DNA of 64,000 nucleotides from Streptacidiphilus jeojiense (GTDB lineage: Bacteria; Actinomycetota; Actinomycetes; Streptomycetales; Streptomycetaceae), in assembly GCF_000719095.1 (NCBI RefSeq), contig NZ_JOEH01000039.1, positions 14,268 through 78,267 on the forward strand, given 5' to 3'. Below, piece after piece: positions 38,533-45,841 of the stretch. Within the stretch, counting starts at the first letter, position 1. Each line of letters opens with the position of its first letter. The notes under the pieces are model-generated. The model had not been told where the DNA came from, made no database searches, and saw nothing but the letters and a program-made list of their open reading frames with translations. A program made the position numbers and the translations under genes.

Positions 38533-39528
38533 GTGGGCATACGCAGACAGGCACTGACCGTCGTCACCGCGACGCTGCTGCTCTGGGCGGTGCCCAGTGC
38601 GGACGGCAGCGGCGCGGCGATCGGGCCTGCGCCCGCCCGGGTGACCACGGCCGTCTGGGACTCGCTCGCCGCCTGCGAGAGCAGCGGGAACTGGCACATC
38701 AACACCGGCAACGGCTACTACGGCGGAGTCCAGATCTCGCTGGAGACCTGGCGCGAGTCTGGCGGCAGGGTCTATGCGACCCGGCCGGACCAGGCGACCA
38801 AGCAGCAGCAGATCGCGGTGGCCGAGAGGATCCTCCGCGAGCAGGGCTGGCAGGCCTGGCCCTCCTGCGCACGGCAACTGGGCCTGCTGAGGCCGACGCC
38901 AACGCCGAGCCCCAAGCCGAAGCCGAGCCCGAAGCCGAGTCCCAAGCCGACGCCGACGCTGAAGCCGAGTCCCAAACCGAGTCCGAAGCCGACGCTGAAG
39001 CCCAGTCCCAAGCCGAGCGTGAAGCCGACGCCGACGCCGAGCTTGAAACCGACGCCCAAGCCGAGCCTGAAGCCCGTGCCGAAGCCGACGCTCAGTCCCA
39101 AGCCGACACCGAAGCCGAGCTCTAAGCCGAGTCAGAAGCCCACGCCGACACTGAAGCCGAGTGCCAAGCCGAGCGTGAAGCCGACGCCGACGCCGAGCTT
39201 GAAACCGACGCCCAAGCCGAGCTTGAAGCCCATGCCGACGCCGACGCCGCCGCTTGCGCCGACGCCGAGCCCCAAGCCGACGCCGAGCCCGACGCCGAGT
39301 CCCCAACCAACGCCGACGTCGGGAGCGACGCTCCCGGGGCCGACGCCCACGCCTGTGCCCGGGCCGGTGCCCGCGCGTTACACCGTTCGTCCGGGTGACA
39401 CCCTGTCAGCCATCGCCGTCCGCTACGGCCTCGCAGGCGGCTGGCGCGCGCTGTACCGGCTCAACCGGGCCGCCATCGGCCCGGACCCGGACCGGCTGGA
39501 TGCGGGGACGGTGCTGCGGTTGCGCTGA
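38533..39528 (+). CDS. Resuscitation-promoting factor (transglycosylase) with Pro/Lys repeat linker and LysM
   Basis: Secreted peptidoglycan hydrolase, 331 residues. Signal peptide 1-30. The Rpf domain at 41-118 is complete: [20 protein letters not shown] with the catalytic Glu at 49, [35 protein letters not shown] and WPSC. Residues 121-280 are a P/K/S/T repeat (PSPKP, PTPTLKP, PSLKP units), with the block [20 protein letters not shown] present twice. This should be an extended, positively charged, wall-spanning linker. The LysM domain at 282-331 reads [19 protein letters not shown], binding glycan. It lies 180 bp after the broken rpf copy, on the same strand, and its 3' end overlaps livF by 68 bp on the other strand. 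Confidence 0.92.
   Translation: MGIRRQALTVVTATLLLWAVPSADGSGAAIGPAPARVTTAVWDSLAACESSGNWHINTGNGYYGGVQISLETWRESGGRVYATRPDQATKQQQIAVAERILREQGWQAWPSCARQLGLLRPTPTPSPKPKPSPKPSPKPTPTLKPSPKPSPKPTLKPSPKPSVKPTPTPSLKPTPKPSLKPVPKPTLSPKPTPKPSSKPSQKPTPTLKPSAKPSVKPTPTPSLKPTPKPSLKPMPTPTPPLAPTPSPKPTPSPTPSPQPTPTSGATLPGPTPTPVPGPVPARYTVRPGDTLSAIAVRYGLAGGWRALYRLNRAAIGPDPDRLDAGTVLRLR
38893..39340 (+). repeat. Tandem repeat encoding the P/K linker
   Basis: About 450 bp of imperfect 15- to 18-nt units such as CCGAGCCCGAAG and GACGCCGACG inside the rpf gene, including a direct duplication of a roughly 60-nt block (around 39016-39075 and 39172-39231). It is a coding repeat, prone to length change. Confidence 0.8.
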
Positions 39529-40216
39529 TCGCGGCCAGGCCGGGTTCGCCCGGCTCGCCCGAGAAGATCACCGAGCCCCGGTGCAGCACATGCACCAGGT
39601 CGACCGCGGCGGTGGCCTCCGACGGCAGCGACTGCTCGGCGAGGACGACGGTGCGCCCCGCCGCGACCTGGGCGGCGAGCGCGGTGTGCAACCGCTCCAG
39701 GACGGCCGGAGCGAGTCCCCGACCGGGTTCGTCCAGCATCAGCAGCCGGCTCGGGCGGGCAAGGGCCACCCCCAGTGCGAGCATCTGCTGCTCCCCGCCC
39801 GAGAGGGTGCCGGCGCTGCGGGGGAGCAGCCGACCCAGCTCGGGGAAGAGGTCGAGGACAGCGGCGCGCTCGCGGGGCGTCGACCGGGAGAGGTGGTCGG
39901 CGACGGTCAGCGAGGGGAAGACCGCTCCCTCGGCGGGGACCAGGGTCATGCCGCGGCGGGCCCGGGCGTAGGCGCCCAGCGCCGTGATGTCGCGGGCGGC
40001 GCCGGACCGGGCGGGCGCGCCGCCGTACCAGTGCACCCGCCCGGCCGAGAGCGGCACGGCGCCCGCCAGGGCGTCCAGGGCGGTGCTCCGTCCGGCGCCG
40101 TTGCGGCCGAGCAGGACCGTGAGCCGGCCGGCCGGGACCGGCAGGTCCACTCCGTGCAGCGCCTCCAGCGGGCCGTGGCGGACCCGGGCACCGAGAAGGG
40201 CGATCTCAAGCGTCAT
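39461..40216 (-). CDS. livF: Branched-chain amino acid-type ABC transporter ATPase LivF, altered Walker A
   Basis: Second ATPase of a LivFGHM-type importer, 251 residues. Walker A reads [18 protein letters not shown], with Arg (codon CGG) where the catalytic Lys is expected. The rest is regular: [14 protein letters not shown], the signature [18 protein letters not shown], Walker [14 protein letters not shown] and VVLAEQS. The start ATG 40216 overlaps the livG stop by 11 bp, so translation is coupled. The C-terminus [18 protein letters not shown] is an extra tail that runs through the 3' end of the rpf gene. Confidence 0.88.
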   Translation of the reverse strand: MTLEIALLGARVRHGPLEALHGVDLPVPAGRLTVLLGRNGAGRSTALDALAGAVPLSAGRVHWYGGAPARSGAARDITALGAYARARRGMTLVPAEGAVFPSLTVADHLSRSTPRERAAVLDLFPELGRLLPRSAGTLSGGEQQMLALGVALARPSRLLMLDEPGRGLAPAVLERLHTALAAQVAAGRTVVLAEQSLPSEATAAVDLVHVLHRGSVIFSGEPGEPGLAAISATAAPSPHPAGPGPGRWRPG

Positions 40217-40970
40217 CGGCTGCGCCGTCCGACGGTGCGGGTGCGGGTGTGGATGCGGCCGATGTGGATACGGCCGGGAGGATGCGTCCGGCGGACATGG
40301 TGAGCACCCGGTCGGCGATCCGGTCGACCAGTTCGCGGTCGTGCTCCACCAGCAGCACCGCCAGTCCGTCCGCCGCCAGTGCGGTGAGCAGTACGGCCAG
40401 CTGTTCGGACTCGGCCCGGTCCAGTCCGGCCGCAGGCTCGTCCAGCAGCAGGACACCCGGTTCGGCGCTGAGCGCGCGGCCCAGTTCCACCAGCCGCAGG
40501 GTGCCGGTGGGCAGGCCGGACGCGTGCCGGTCGGCGAGGTGGTCCAGCCCGAGCAGCCGCAGTGTGCGGGCGACCGCGAAGTCGGCTTCGAGCCGTCCCC
40601 TGCGGCCCGCCTGCTCGGCGCCGACGCGCAGATTGTCGGCGACGCTCAGGCCGGGGAAGACGGCGATCTGCTGGAAGGTCCTGGCCAGGCCGAGCCGGGC
40701 GCGGGTGTACTCGGGGAGGCGGGTGATGTCGCGGCCGTCGAGCAGCACCTGGCCGCTGTCGGGTCGGTCGGCTCCGCTGAGGCAGCGGAACAGGGTGCTC
40801 TTGCCGGCTCCGTTGTGGCCGGTCAGGGCGGTGATCCGGCCCGGCGGCAGGTCGAGTGAGACCTGGTCGAGGGCGGTCACCCCGCCGAAGCGGCGGACCA
40901 GGGCGCGGGCGGACAGGCGCGGTGCCGGACTCGGACTCGGATTTGGTCTGGGACTCGGGCTCGGACTCAC
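40206..40970 (-). CDS. livG: Branched-chain amino acid-type ABC transporter ATPase LivG
   Basis: First ATPase of the importer, 254 residues. A Pro/Ser-rich head (SPSPSPRPNPSPSPAP) precedes ALVRRFGGVTALDQVSLDL. Walker A is GHNGAGKS with the Lys intact, then ARTFQQIAVFPGLSVADNL (Q-loop), the LivG-type signature LPTGTLRLVELGRALS, Walker B VLLLDEPAAGLD and LLVEHDRELV. GTG 40970 overlaps the livHM stop as GTGA, and AGGGAG lies 8 nt upstream. Pairs with LivF and the fused permease. Confidence 0.9.
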   Translation of the reverse strand: MSPSPSPRPNPSPSPAPRLSARALVRRFGGVTALDQVSLDLPPGRITALTGHNGAGKSTLFRCLSGADRPDSGQVLLDGRDITRLPEYTRARLGLARTFQQIAVFPGLSVADNLRVGAEQAGRRGRLEADFAVARTLRLLGLDHLADRHASGLPTGTLRLVELGRALSAEPGVLLLDEPAAGLDRAESEQLAVLLTALAADGLAVLLVEHDRELVDRIADRVLTMSAGRILPAVSTSAASTPAPAPSDGAADDA

Positions 40971-42928
40971 TCGGGGACTCCCTTCAGGCGCTGGACCAGT
41001 CGTTCGCCGAACGGGCTGAGCCGGACCGGCAGGGGTGGCTGTTCGGGCGGTACGGGGGCGGTGCTCCCGCCGGTCCCGGCGCGCCGTCCGTGGACGAGCC
41101 GTCCGCGGACCAGGGCCAGCAGGCCGATCGCGGCGGCCGAGACGCCGGCGGTGGTGGAGGCGTCCAGCACGGTGAGCACCATGGCCCCGAGCACGGCCGC
41201 AGAGGCGCTGTCCGCGCCGAGGCCGACCGCCGCTGCGAACCAGAGCAGGCCGAGCACCGGGTCGAAGGCGTTGGGGTCGAAGGCCTGGGCGCCGAGCCCC
41301 AGCAGCCCGCCACCGAGCGCGGCCAGGGCCGCGCCCGCGGTGAAGGCCAGCAGCTTCAACCGGGGGACGTCCACGCCGGAGGCGTACGCGGCGGGCTCGT
41401 GGTCGCGCATCGCGCCGAGCGCGCGGCCGGTCGCGCCCCGGCACAGGGCGTGCACCGCCAGCAGGGCGGCGGCGATGAGGGCGAGTTCCACGCCGTAGAA
41501 GAGCCGGTCGTCGGCCCAGGCGCCGGTGCGGTCCAGGCGCAGCCCACTGGTGAGGGAGGGCTGCTGGAAGACAAATCGACTCATCGCTGTACCGACCGCG
41601 AAGGTGGTCAGCGCCAGTGCGAGGCCCCGGCGGCGGATGGCGGGCCAACCGACCAGCAGGCCGCAGGGCGCGGCGACCGCGGTGGCCAGCAGCAGGGCGG
41701 CGGGCGCCGGAAGCGCCGGGAGCCCGGGGATCGTGCCGCCCGCCAGCGCTCCGGTGAGCAGGGCGCCCAGGCCCGCGTACCCGGCCTGGCCGAGCGAGAT
41801 CTGGCCGCCGTAGCCGGTGACGACGACGATCGAGAGCAGGATCAGGGCCAGCCCGGGGCCCGGCAGCAGCGAGCGCACATCGCCACCGCGCAGGGCCAGC
41901 GGTACGAGCAGCAGCAGGGCTGCGGCCCAGCGGCGTCCGATCTGCCGGGTCCGCGCCGCACTGGTCGCGGTCGCCGTTACCGTCGCGGCGGTCGTGGCGG
42001 AGAGCGTCGGGGCCGGGGGCAGCGCACTGAGCCCGGCCGCGAGACGGCCGGGGAGCAGGGCCACGGCCAGCAGCGCGACCACGAACAGTCCCGAACTCAC
42101 CGCCTGGAGCAGCGGTTGAGCCGCTCCGGAGGGGTGAAGCATCGTCAGTTCGCTCTGGCCGATGCCGAGTAGGAGTGCCGTGCCGATCGCCAGCGGCAGG
42201 CTGCGCAGCCCGGCCGCCACCGCGACCGCCAGGGTCTCCATCACCAGCAGCGGCAGCCCGTAGGGGTCCAGGCGCAGGGCCGGTGCCAGCAGCACCCCGG
42301 TCAGTCCGGCGGTGAAGGCGCCGAAGGCCCAGCCGGTGGACGCCACCGCGTCGGCGTCGATCCCGGACAGCTCGGCCAGCCGCCGGTTGTCCACCACCGC
42401 GCGCAGCGCGGTACCGAACGCGGTCCAGCGGCTCAGCGCGCCGACGGCGGCCGCCAGCAGCAGCACCAGCCCCAGCTCCACCGCCGTGTCCAGGGTGATC
42501 AGCAGTCCGTCCGGGGTGCCCAGCGGGGTGGCGGGCACGACTACGGGCGCGTCCGGGTAGGGGGTGGTGCCCCAGAGCAGCGTGGCGGCGCCGACCAGCA
42601 GGACGAACACGCCGAGCCCGGCGACCAGGGTCTCGGCGGTGCCCGCGCGGCGCCGCTGCAGCCGACGGAACACCAGGACGTCCATCAGGAAGCCCAGTCC
42701 GGGCGCCAGCAGTAGGACGCAGCAGGCCACCGCGAGCGCTCGCGGCCAGTGCCAGACCACCACGCACTGGCGCAGCGCGAACGCGGTGGCCATGGCGACG
42801 GCGCCCTGGGCCAGGTTGAGCACTCCGGTGGCCCGGTGGCAGACTACCAGGCCGATGCCGGTGATCGCCGCCGCGCTGCCCACGGACAGTCCGGCCACGG
42901 CGAGTTGGAGGGCGAGGGGGGCGGCCAT
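40967..42928 (-). CDS. Fused LivH-LivM permease of an ABC importer
   Basis: 653 residues, about 16-18 membrane helices. The LivH half (1 to about 290) begins LQLAVAGLSVGSAAAITGIG then VVCHRATGVLNLAQGAVAMA, the LivH signature, and has GTALRAVVDNRRLAELSGID. The LivM half (about 330-620) has LILLSIVVVTGYGGQISLGQ then AGYAGLGALL, and GRALGAMRDHEPAAYASGVD, the LivM EAA-like loop. In most bacteria LivH and LivM are separate genes; here one reading frame encodes both with no stop. Both EAA-type loops are kept, so it should give a full pair of permease domains. ATG 42928 is chosen at MAAPLALQL. Confidence 0.9.
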   Translation of the reverse strand: MAAPLALQLAVAGLSVGSAAAITGIGLVVCHRATGVLNLAQGAVAMATAFALRQCVVVWHWPRALAVACCVLLLAPGLGFLMDVLVFRRLQRRRAGTAETLVAGLGVFVLLVGAATLLWGTTPYPDAPVVVPATPLGTPDGLLITLDTAVELGLVLLLAAAVGALSRWTAFGTALRAVVDNRRLAELSGIDADAVASTGWAFGAFTAGLTGVLLAPALRLDPYGLPLLVMETLAVAVAAGLRSLPLAIGTALLLGIGQSELTMLHPSGAAQPLLQAVSSGLFVVALLAVALLPGRLAAGLSALPPAPTLSATTAATVTATATSAARTRQIGRRWAAALLLLVPLALRGGDVRSLLPGPGLALILLSIVVVTGYGGQISLGQAGYAGLGALLTGALAGGTIPGLPALPAPAALLLATAVAAPCGLLVGWPAIRRRGLALALTTFAVGTAMSRFVFQQPSLTSGLRLDRTGAWADDRLFYGVELALIAAALLAVHALCRGATGRALGAMRDHEPAAYASGVDVPRLKLLAFTAGAALAALGGGLLGLGAQAFDPNAFDPVLGLLWFAAAVGLGADSASAAVLGAMVLTVLDASTTAGVSAAAIGLLALVRGRLVHGRRAGTGGSTAPVPPEQPPLPVRLSPFGERLVQRLKGVPE

Positions 42929-42935
42929 CGCGCGC

Positions 42936-43496
42936 TCACACCTCCGGCGGATCGCACAACGGGCAGGGACGCAGGCCGCGTTCGGAGGCGGCGCCGTCGA
43001 GCAGCCGCTCCGGGTCCTGGCGGCCCTGGACCAGCAGGCAGCCGGTGCGGTGGTAGGTCCGGCCGCCAGGGACGGCGAGGAGCAGGGCGGAGCCGTCCGT
43101 CCGCGCACCGGCGGTTGAGTCGGAACCGTTCCCTCGGGAGGGCTGGGGAGACTCGGCAGTCTCCACAGCATCCGTCAGAAGCTGGTACAGGAGCGAGAGT
43201 TGACGTTGCATCTGCTCCTGGTTGCGCTGCTGCTCGGGGGAGGGTGTCGTATCGCGGCGGCGGGCGGCGAGCAGTACCGTGCCGCCGATGATCAGGGCGG
43301 CACCGGGGGCGGTCGCCGAGGCGAGGTAGGGGATCTGCCGTGCGGTGTAACGCTCGCCGGACACGCCGTACCAGCCGAGGGCGCAGAGCAGCACGCCGCC
43401 GGCGCAGCAGACCCAGCCGAGGTGGGTGCGGAGCGCCTGCAGGGCCGTCCTCGCAGCTCGCGCCGGTTCCGGTACGGGCTCCCGCAGTTCTGGCAT
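42936..43496 (-). CDS. Two-helix membrane protein with C-terminal Cys motif
   Basis: 186 residues. Two hydrophobic segments at about 28-48 (VCCAGGVLLCALGWYGV) and 60-80 (GAALIIGGTVLLAA), then a cytosolic coiled-coil-prone Gln/Asn region (EQQRNQEQMQRQLSLLYQLL). The C-terminus GRTYHRTGCLLVQGR then GLRPCPLC resembles the His/Cys element seen in small metal-binding or Ada-like domains. ATG 43496 follows AGGGGGG. It ends 7 nt before the fused permease gene on the same strand, so it is probably the first gene of the transporter operon and could regulate or assist it. Function unknown. Confidence 0.7.
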   Translation of the reverse strand: MPELREPVPEPARAARTALQALRTHLGWVCCAGGVLLCALGWYGVSGERYTARQIPYLASATAPGAALIIGGTVLLAARRRDTTPSPEQQRNQEQMQRQLSLLYQLLTDAVETAESPQPSRGNGSDSTAGARTDGSALLLAVPGGRTYHRTGCLLVQGRQDPERLLDGAASERGLRPCPLCDPPEV

Positions 43497-43662
43497 CGTC
43501 CCCCCTGGTGGGCCGGAGGAACGGACCGGTGGACGGTCACGTTCCCTCATCGATTTCGGTCGACTGCGTGCAGCGACAGGACCATCATGCGCCGTAACCG
43601 CTAGCGTGGAAGATAGCTGACGCCTAGTCAGATCGGATACTCAGTCGGACGGTGAGGGTTCC

Positions 43663-44298
43663 ATGATCGACGGTTCCACAGGCCTTCAGAGGTTCGCTCC
43701 ACGCGTCGGCGTCGCCGCTGCGGTCCTGCTTCTCGCCGGTGCCTGCAGTAGCAGCGGAGGCGGCACGGCTTCACCGGGCGCGTCCGTGACCACGGGCGCG
43801 GCCACCACTGCCGCCGCAACGTCGGCGGCCCCCAGCGAATCGGCGAGCGCCGCGTCCAGCAGCGCGGCCGCCGGCGGCACCTCGACCGGGCCGTGCGTGC
43901 CCACCACCAGTCCCGCGGTGAGCGGCAGCGGTCCCGCCGACACCGCGGCGGCGGGCACCCAGGTCGCCACCGCCTACCAGAAGTTCTTCGACCCCTCCAC
44001 GCCCTCGGCCACCAAGCTCGGACTGCTGCAGAACGGGAAGGCCTTCGTCCCGGTGCTCACCGGCTTCGCCAGCAACCCGCTGGCGGCGCAGGCCGCGGTG
44101 AGCGTGCAGAAGGTCGCCTTCACCAGCGCCACCGCCGCCGATGTGACCTTCAACCTGTGCGAGAGCGGGCAGCCGGTGCTGCCGAACTCGGCCGGCAAGG
44201 CGGTGCAGGAGGGCGGGGTCTGGAAGGTCGCCGACGCGACCCTGTGCGGACTGGTCAAGCTGAACAGCGGCGGCGCGGCCGTGCCGGGCTGCTCCTGA
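43663..44298 (+). CDS. Putative lipoprotein
   Basis: 211 residues. Signal peptide with lipobox LAGAC, lipidated Cys 28. A Ser/Thr/Ala-rich stalk (29-70) leads to an ordered domain with KLGLLQNGKAFVPVLTGFAS, AVSVQKVAFTSATAADVTFN and GGVWKVADATLCGLVKL, the pattern of mature-domain SnoaL/NTF2-like lipoproteins in actinobacteria; two Cys could pair. ATG 43663 follows GAGGG. It is divergent from the membrane-protein/ABC operon and lies 85 bp before the binding-protein gene on the same strand, so it may work with the transporter, but this is inference. Confidence 0.75.
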   Translation: MIDGSTGLQRFAPRVGVAAAVLLLAGACSSSGGGTASPGASVTTGAATTAAATSAAPSESASAASSSAAAGGTSTGPCVPTTSPAVSGSGPADTAAAGTQVATAYQKFFDPSTPSATKLGLLQNGKAFVPVLTGFASNPLAAQAAVSVQKVAFTSATAADVTFNLCESGQPVLPNSAGKAVQEGGVWKVADATLCGLVKLNSGGAAVPGCS

Positions 44299-44383
44299 GC
44301 GGCGCGGTCGGCGTACGGGGGCCCGGGCGGGGGACCGGGCGCAGACGGGGACGGGGACAGGGACGGGGGCGGAGTTGGGTTCC

Positions 44384-45817
44384 GTGAGGCGGCGGCGTGC
44401 GGGGCAGCGTCGTGCCGGGCGGCGTCGCGTGGGGCGGCGCTGTTCGGGGTCGAGGGCGGCAGCGGTGTTCGCCGCCGCCCTCGTCCTGTGCCTGCCGGCC
44501 TGTGGGAGCCGGCTGCCGGAGCGCGACTTCGCCGCACCGGGCCCGACCGGGGCCGGGGGCGCCGCGGGGGCGACCGCGGTCGGATCCGGGGCCGGGTCGG
44601 GAACCGCTTCCGGCGCGGCCTCCGGACCGCCGGTCACCGTCGGCATCGTCACCTCGGCCACCAGCCTGCTGGGCAGCGGGACGTTCAGCGGGCCGCTCTA
44701 CGGCGCCCAGGCGTTCTTCCGCGCCCTGGACGCCGCCGGCGGCCTGGGCGCCGGGGCCGGGCGGGGCGGTCGTCAGGTCACCGTGGTGACCTGCGACGAC
44801 GGCGGCACCGGCAGCGGGAACCAGAGCTGCGTCCACAAGCTCATCGACCAGGACCATGTGGTGGCGCTGGTCGCCACCAGCGCCCTGGACTACGCGGGCG
44901 CCCCCTATGTCAGCGCCCAAGGCGTTCCGGACATCGGCGGCGAGCCGATAGGCACCGCCTACGACCGCTACCCGCACCTCTACTCCATCGACGGCAGCTC
45001 GGAGCCGCGCGACGGCAAGGCCGTCGGCTGGAACGGCACCGAGTACCTCACCACCGAGGTCTACCGGTACTTCAAGCAGAAGATCGGCCTCAGTCGCGCC
45101 GTGGTGGTCAACTACGACCAGGCCGACTCGTCCCGGTACGCAGCCCAGGTGACGCAGGGGCTGAAGGCGGAGGGCTACCACGTGCTCAACGAGACCGTGG
45201 ACTTCGCGCTGCCCGGCTTCGCCGCGGTCGCCGCGGCGATGAAGGCCGACGGGAGCCAACTGCTGCTCGACGCCATGGACACCCGGGGCAACGTCGCGCT
45301 GTGCCAGGCGATGGCGGCGGCCGGGGTGACCGTGACGGCCAAGGTGACCACGGGGCTGAACTGGAGCGCGCAGACCGGGACCGACTACCAGTCCGTGCCC
45401 GGCTGCCTGAACGCGCTCTGGGTGACGTCGACCAGCCGGTCCTACACGGATGTGCAGTACCCGGCGGTGGCCGCGTTCCGGGCCGCGATGAAGCGTTACT
45501 TCCCGTCCAGGGAAGGACAGTTGTCGCAGTGGGAGCTGGAAGGATGGGCCGCGGCGCAGTGGTTCGCCGACGCGGCCGGCTCCTGCGGCGCGCAGATCGA
45601 CCGCGGCTGCCTGGACCGGTACATGCAGCGGCCGCAGCCGTACGAGGCGCACGGGCTGCTCGTGCCCACCTCGTTCGTGCCGCAGCCCGACCCGCCGAAG
45701 GGGCTGCAGCGGGCCTGCCTGGACGTGGCGCGGTGGGAGCGGGGAGGGTGGGTCACCCAGGTGCCGGACATGGACACCAACTGCTTCGACGTACCGGCGC
45801 TGCCCTACCGGCCCTGA
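44384..45817 (+). CDS. ABC transporter substrate-binding lipoprotein (LivJ type)
   Basis: 477 residues. A basic N-terminus (RRRRAGQRRAGRRRVGRR) and a hydrophobic core end in lipobox LPAC, Cys 40. The type I periplasmic-binding fold shows VTVGIVTSATSLLGSGTFSG, a YGAQAFFRALDAAGGLG helix, VTCDDGGTGSGNQSCVHKLI, and later YPAVAAFRAAMKRYFP and LEGWAAAQWFADA. Such proteins bind branched-chain or other amino acids. It is the likely partner of LivHMGF, although encoded divergently. GTG 44384 is preferred over TTG 44375 because GGAG lies 9 nt before it. A hairpin is shared with the convergent gene. Confidence 0.85.
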   Translation: MRRRRAGQRRAGRRRVGRRCSGSRAAAVFAAALVLCLPACGSRLPERDFAAPGPTGAGGAAGATAVGSGAGSGTASGAASGPPVTVGIVTSATSLLGSGTFSGPLYGAQAFFRALDAAGGLGAGAGRGGRQVTVVTCDDGGTGSGNQSCVHKLIDQDHVVALVATSALDYAGAPYVSAQGVPDIGGEPIGTAYDRYPHLYSIDGSSEPRDGKAVGWNGTEYLTTEVYRYFKQKIGLSRAVVVNYDQADSSRYAAQVTQGLKAEGYHVLNETVDFALPGFAAVAAAMKADGSQLLLDAMDTRGNVALCQAMAAAGVTVTAKVTTGLNWSAQTGTDYQSVPGCLNALWVTSTSRSYTDVQYPAVAAFRAAMKRYFPSREGQLSQWELEGWAAAQWFADAAGSCGAQIDRGCLDRYMQRPQPYEAHGLLVPTSFVPQPDPPKGLQRACLDVARWERGGWVTQVPDMDTNCFDVPALPYRP

Positions 45818-45841
45818 CCCTTGGGCAGTAAGGGGTCAGGG
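45812..45841. terminator. Bidirectional hairpin between convergent genes
   Basis: CCCTGACCC (45812-45820) pairs with GGGTCAGGG (45833-45841), 12-nt loop. It overlaps the stop of the binding-protein gene and of the minus-strand membrane protein gene. Confidence 0.6.

Noticed and set aside
38893..39340. Regular repeats that could be taken for a CRISPR array
   Set aside because: Units are short, imperfect, contiguous and in frame with the rpf gene, without unique spacers.
44299..44383. G-rich repeats before the binding-protein gene as a G-quadruplex regulator
   Set aside because: G-runs are frequent here and no specific pattern stands out.
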